Part shown: positions 19,979 to 21,943 of the stretch, piece after piece
Position numbering within the stretch: position 1 is the first letter of the stretch
How the letters are laid out: every line of letters begins with the position of its first letter
Assembly (NCBI GenBank): GCA_036897625.1
Contig: JAYMTA010001076.1
Span: 1-21,943, forward strand
Source: Pelargonium cotyledonis
Lineage: Eukaryota > Streptophyta > Magnoliopsida > Geraniales > Geraniaceae
DNA length: 21,943 bases
Direction: 5' to 3'
Made by a program: the position numbers and the translations under genes
The notes under the pieces: generated by a model
Database searches by the model: none
What the model was told of the DNA's origin: nothing
Seen by the model: only the letters and a program-made list of their open reading frames with translations

Positions 19979-21870
19979 TGTGTTGAAAGACTAAAAATGT
20001 GACTACCTAATGATTCATTTGGCGACAAATAATTGATGCATTAAGGCTACCTAATTATTGCACATGTGATTCAGATTTCCCAGTTGATATTCTTACTTAC
20101 ATGCTCAAAGCGTTTTCTCGAGTACACAATCGGTTCTCCGTTTAACATTGTCCTACTCTTGCGTAGGCTCCAAAAATTCAGGAGCAAGTATCCAACCCTC
20201 CGGCTCCGTCCTAATGGCCCAAACTTCCAACTCCATCCCCAAAATTCAAGACTTTGAAACATTTACAAGATGACGATGTTAACATGCATGTACACTCAAA
20301 TATGTTAAAGTTGACCGAATCAAAATAGACGTATCATAGATTATTTCATTGTATTGTTACATTTCAAATGCTCATTAAGAGAACAATAGTCGGTCATATT
20401 GTTTCACTATTTCAGTCAAAATCTTAACTGGTTATATAGTAATTTTTTACGCTCTTTTGAGCCATTATATACATCGTATTTTATTGTTTACGCTTTAAAA
20501 TATGTTAAGATACGTAGGGGATGCGATTTCCAGTTCCTTCATTGTCATAACACTTTTGATGAATACTCATGGCCATATATAAATATATGAATATATAGTG
20601 GAAAACTACTTGTCAATGACTACACAGTCATATATACATATGTATATTTTATTCTTTCAAAACTTAAAAAGCTATAATGAGATAAGAAAGGAGGAGGAGG
20701 AAGTTGAATGTCTCACACGTTTATTTAATACATCTTCACTTGGAAAAGTCGGATCCAACTTTTTCTTTTGCAATTTGATAGGGACAACAGCTCTTCTCAA
20801 TGGCCCCATTATATCGTCAGGTATTTGATATGGTATTAGAAGTTGTTCATCACCCTCCTCTTGGAATTATATAGAGCCTAACGGTGGGAGAAAACGAAAA
20901 ATCGGGGCACTCCGTGGACGAATGAAGACGTGGAAAGCGGATGAAAATTGCGCTAAGAGGCTGAATGCTCGTGCGTGGAGACAGAAAATTGGTTTCAACA
21001 ATATACTAGACTTCAATTGATGACTTGAACGAGCGTTAATGAACATGAACGATTGTTTAGTCTATGACTAGTACAAAATTGTTTTATGTTTTGGGGGAAT
21101 GACATTTAGCTATCTTGAACGAATGTTCAATGTATTAGATCAAAATTGAAGTCATGTTTTATATTTGTATTCCAATTTCTTCTCATGTAAATACAATGTA
21201 ATGGTTAAAAGACTGTGAATGCAATAATGCAAATACTATGAGAGAGCTATAAAACAAACAGCGCGATAAAATAGTCGGATCTTAGTTTGTGTGATAACTC
21301 TAAAAATGTCGAATAAATTCGTTTCTAGAGTTGAGTTTTATAGAATCCTCTCACTCCATCAACATACTAACGAACAAATACTTCGCAAGTTAGAGTGAAA
21401 TTAAAGTTTCTCAATGCCGACCCAATCCATTTTTACTCAACACCTTCAACCCTTATGTTTTTGTAATAATGACTACTCTTCTCAATGCTGAAATATTTTG
21501 AATCAAAGATGAGCTTTTGTGATATTCAAACACAGAATCTGGAAACAAGAACACTAGGAGAAGCCATCAACTGTGCCCAGGTTACTACAATATATATACA
21601 TAATGAAGCTTGTTTTTGTCTGTGTGTAAAGATCTCTCTCACCATTTCACCTACTTACCCAAAAAAGGCATCTTTCACTCTATCAGGAAATATCCCACAT
21701 CATTAAAATTGGTTCATGATTGGATGTTTGAACAAATCAAAAGCAACCCCATAAGTGATGTAAAAATCACCACCAACAGGATGTTTTCTACTATTTACAA
21801 TTTACTTACCATTATGCAGTGACATGCACTACAATGCAACAAGCAGATAGGTCAACTTTGTTATGATGAT

Positions 21871-21872
<2 letters not shown>
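19979..21872. other. Intergenic DNA, no assignable gene
   Basis: ORFs up to about 76 codons are present (20066-20257, 20598-20828, 21485-21706) but none has a recognisable motif. A GC-richer patch around 20150-20240 and another around 20880-20990 stand out from the AT-rich background. They may be fragments of mobile elements or gene relics. The start of a gene lying mostly beyond the right edge cannot be excluded. Confidence 0.5.

Positions 21873-21903
<31 letters not shown>
21873..21903. repeat. 31-base poly(A) tract followed by a short inverted repeat
   Basis: An uninterrupted run of 31 A, then a perfect 6-bp inverted repeat AAACCC-AACC-GGGTTT (21901-21916) that shares three A with the tract. 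It could be a retroposed 3' end, a simple microsatellite or an assembly weak point near the window edge. Confidence 0.8.
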
Positions 21904-21905
<2 letters not shown>

Positions 21906-21943
21906 CAACCGGGTTTCAAAATTAAAGAAAAAAAAATTCACAT

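Noticed and set aside
20066..20262. Overlapping 63-codon ORFs on both strands
   Set aside because: No motif, no codon bias evident, no splice partners. Most likely chance ORFs in a slightly GC-richer patch.
20831..20842. TGGTATTAGAAG resembling the initiator-tRNA primer-binding site of LTR retrotransposons (TGGTATCAGAGC)
   Set aside because: Only a partial match, no adjacent LTR end in CA, and no second LTR or gag/pol frame found in the window.
1..21943. tRNA, rRNA, CRISPR array, biosynthetic or defence cluster
   Set aside because: None visible. The four genes are unrelated plant genes; I saw no cloverleaf, regular spaced repeat or co-functional gene set.

Overview
This is nuclear DNA of a flowering plant, almost certainly a eudicot. 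The genes have GT-AG introns, AT-rich intergenic DNA and plant-specific families: a vicilin-like cupin, an organelle-type PP2C, a multi-exon laccase and an INDETERMINATE-domain (IDD) zinc-finger factor. The species cannot be named from the sequence. I built four gene models by joining exons on conserved motifs and splice sites. In all four the reading frame closes through every junction.

Layout: (1) 340-2431, + strand: a vicilin-like two-cupin protein (4 exons, 530 aa) behind a compact promoter with two G-boxes and three RY motifs, the usual architecture of seed-maturation genes. (2) 5876-3100, - strand: a PP2C phosphatase of the At4g16580 (PP2C 55) type (4 coding exons, 430 aa). Its second intron carries a 145-bp-spaced duplication that copies the real splice acceptor, and its leader holds uORFs. 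(3) 10092-7401, - strand: an intact secreted laccase (6 exons, 576 aa). (4) 10893-11794: a non-autonomous DNA-transposon-like element with terminal inverted repeats and an internal 98-bp tandem duplication. (5) 12595-13145, - strand: two short ORFs of unknown nature behind a TATA-like box. (6) 15980-13791, - strand: an IDD factor of the GAF1/ENHYDROUS (IDD2/IDD1) type. Its four coding exons join perfectly, but codon 160 is TGA where the family has glycine, exactly between zinc fingers 3 and 4. (7) 16760-21943: AT-rich intergenic DNA without a convincing gene, with degenerate repeats, a short CA microsatellite and a 31-A tract near the right edge.

The four genes are not functionally linked. 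The cupin and PP2C genes are convergent; the PP2C, laccase and IDD genes lie head-to-tail on the minus strand. I did not find a new multi-gene system. The observations most worth checking are the internal stop in the IDD gene, the duplicated splice acceptor in the PP2C intron, the overlapping uORFs in the PP2C leader and the transposon-like element.
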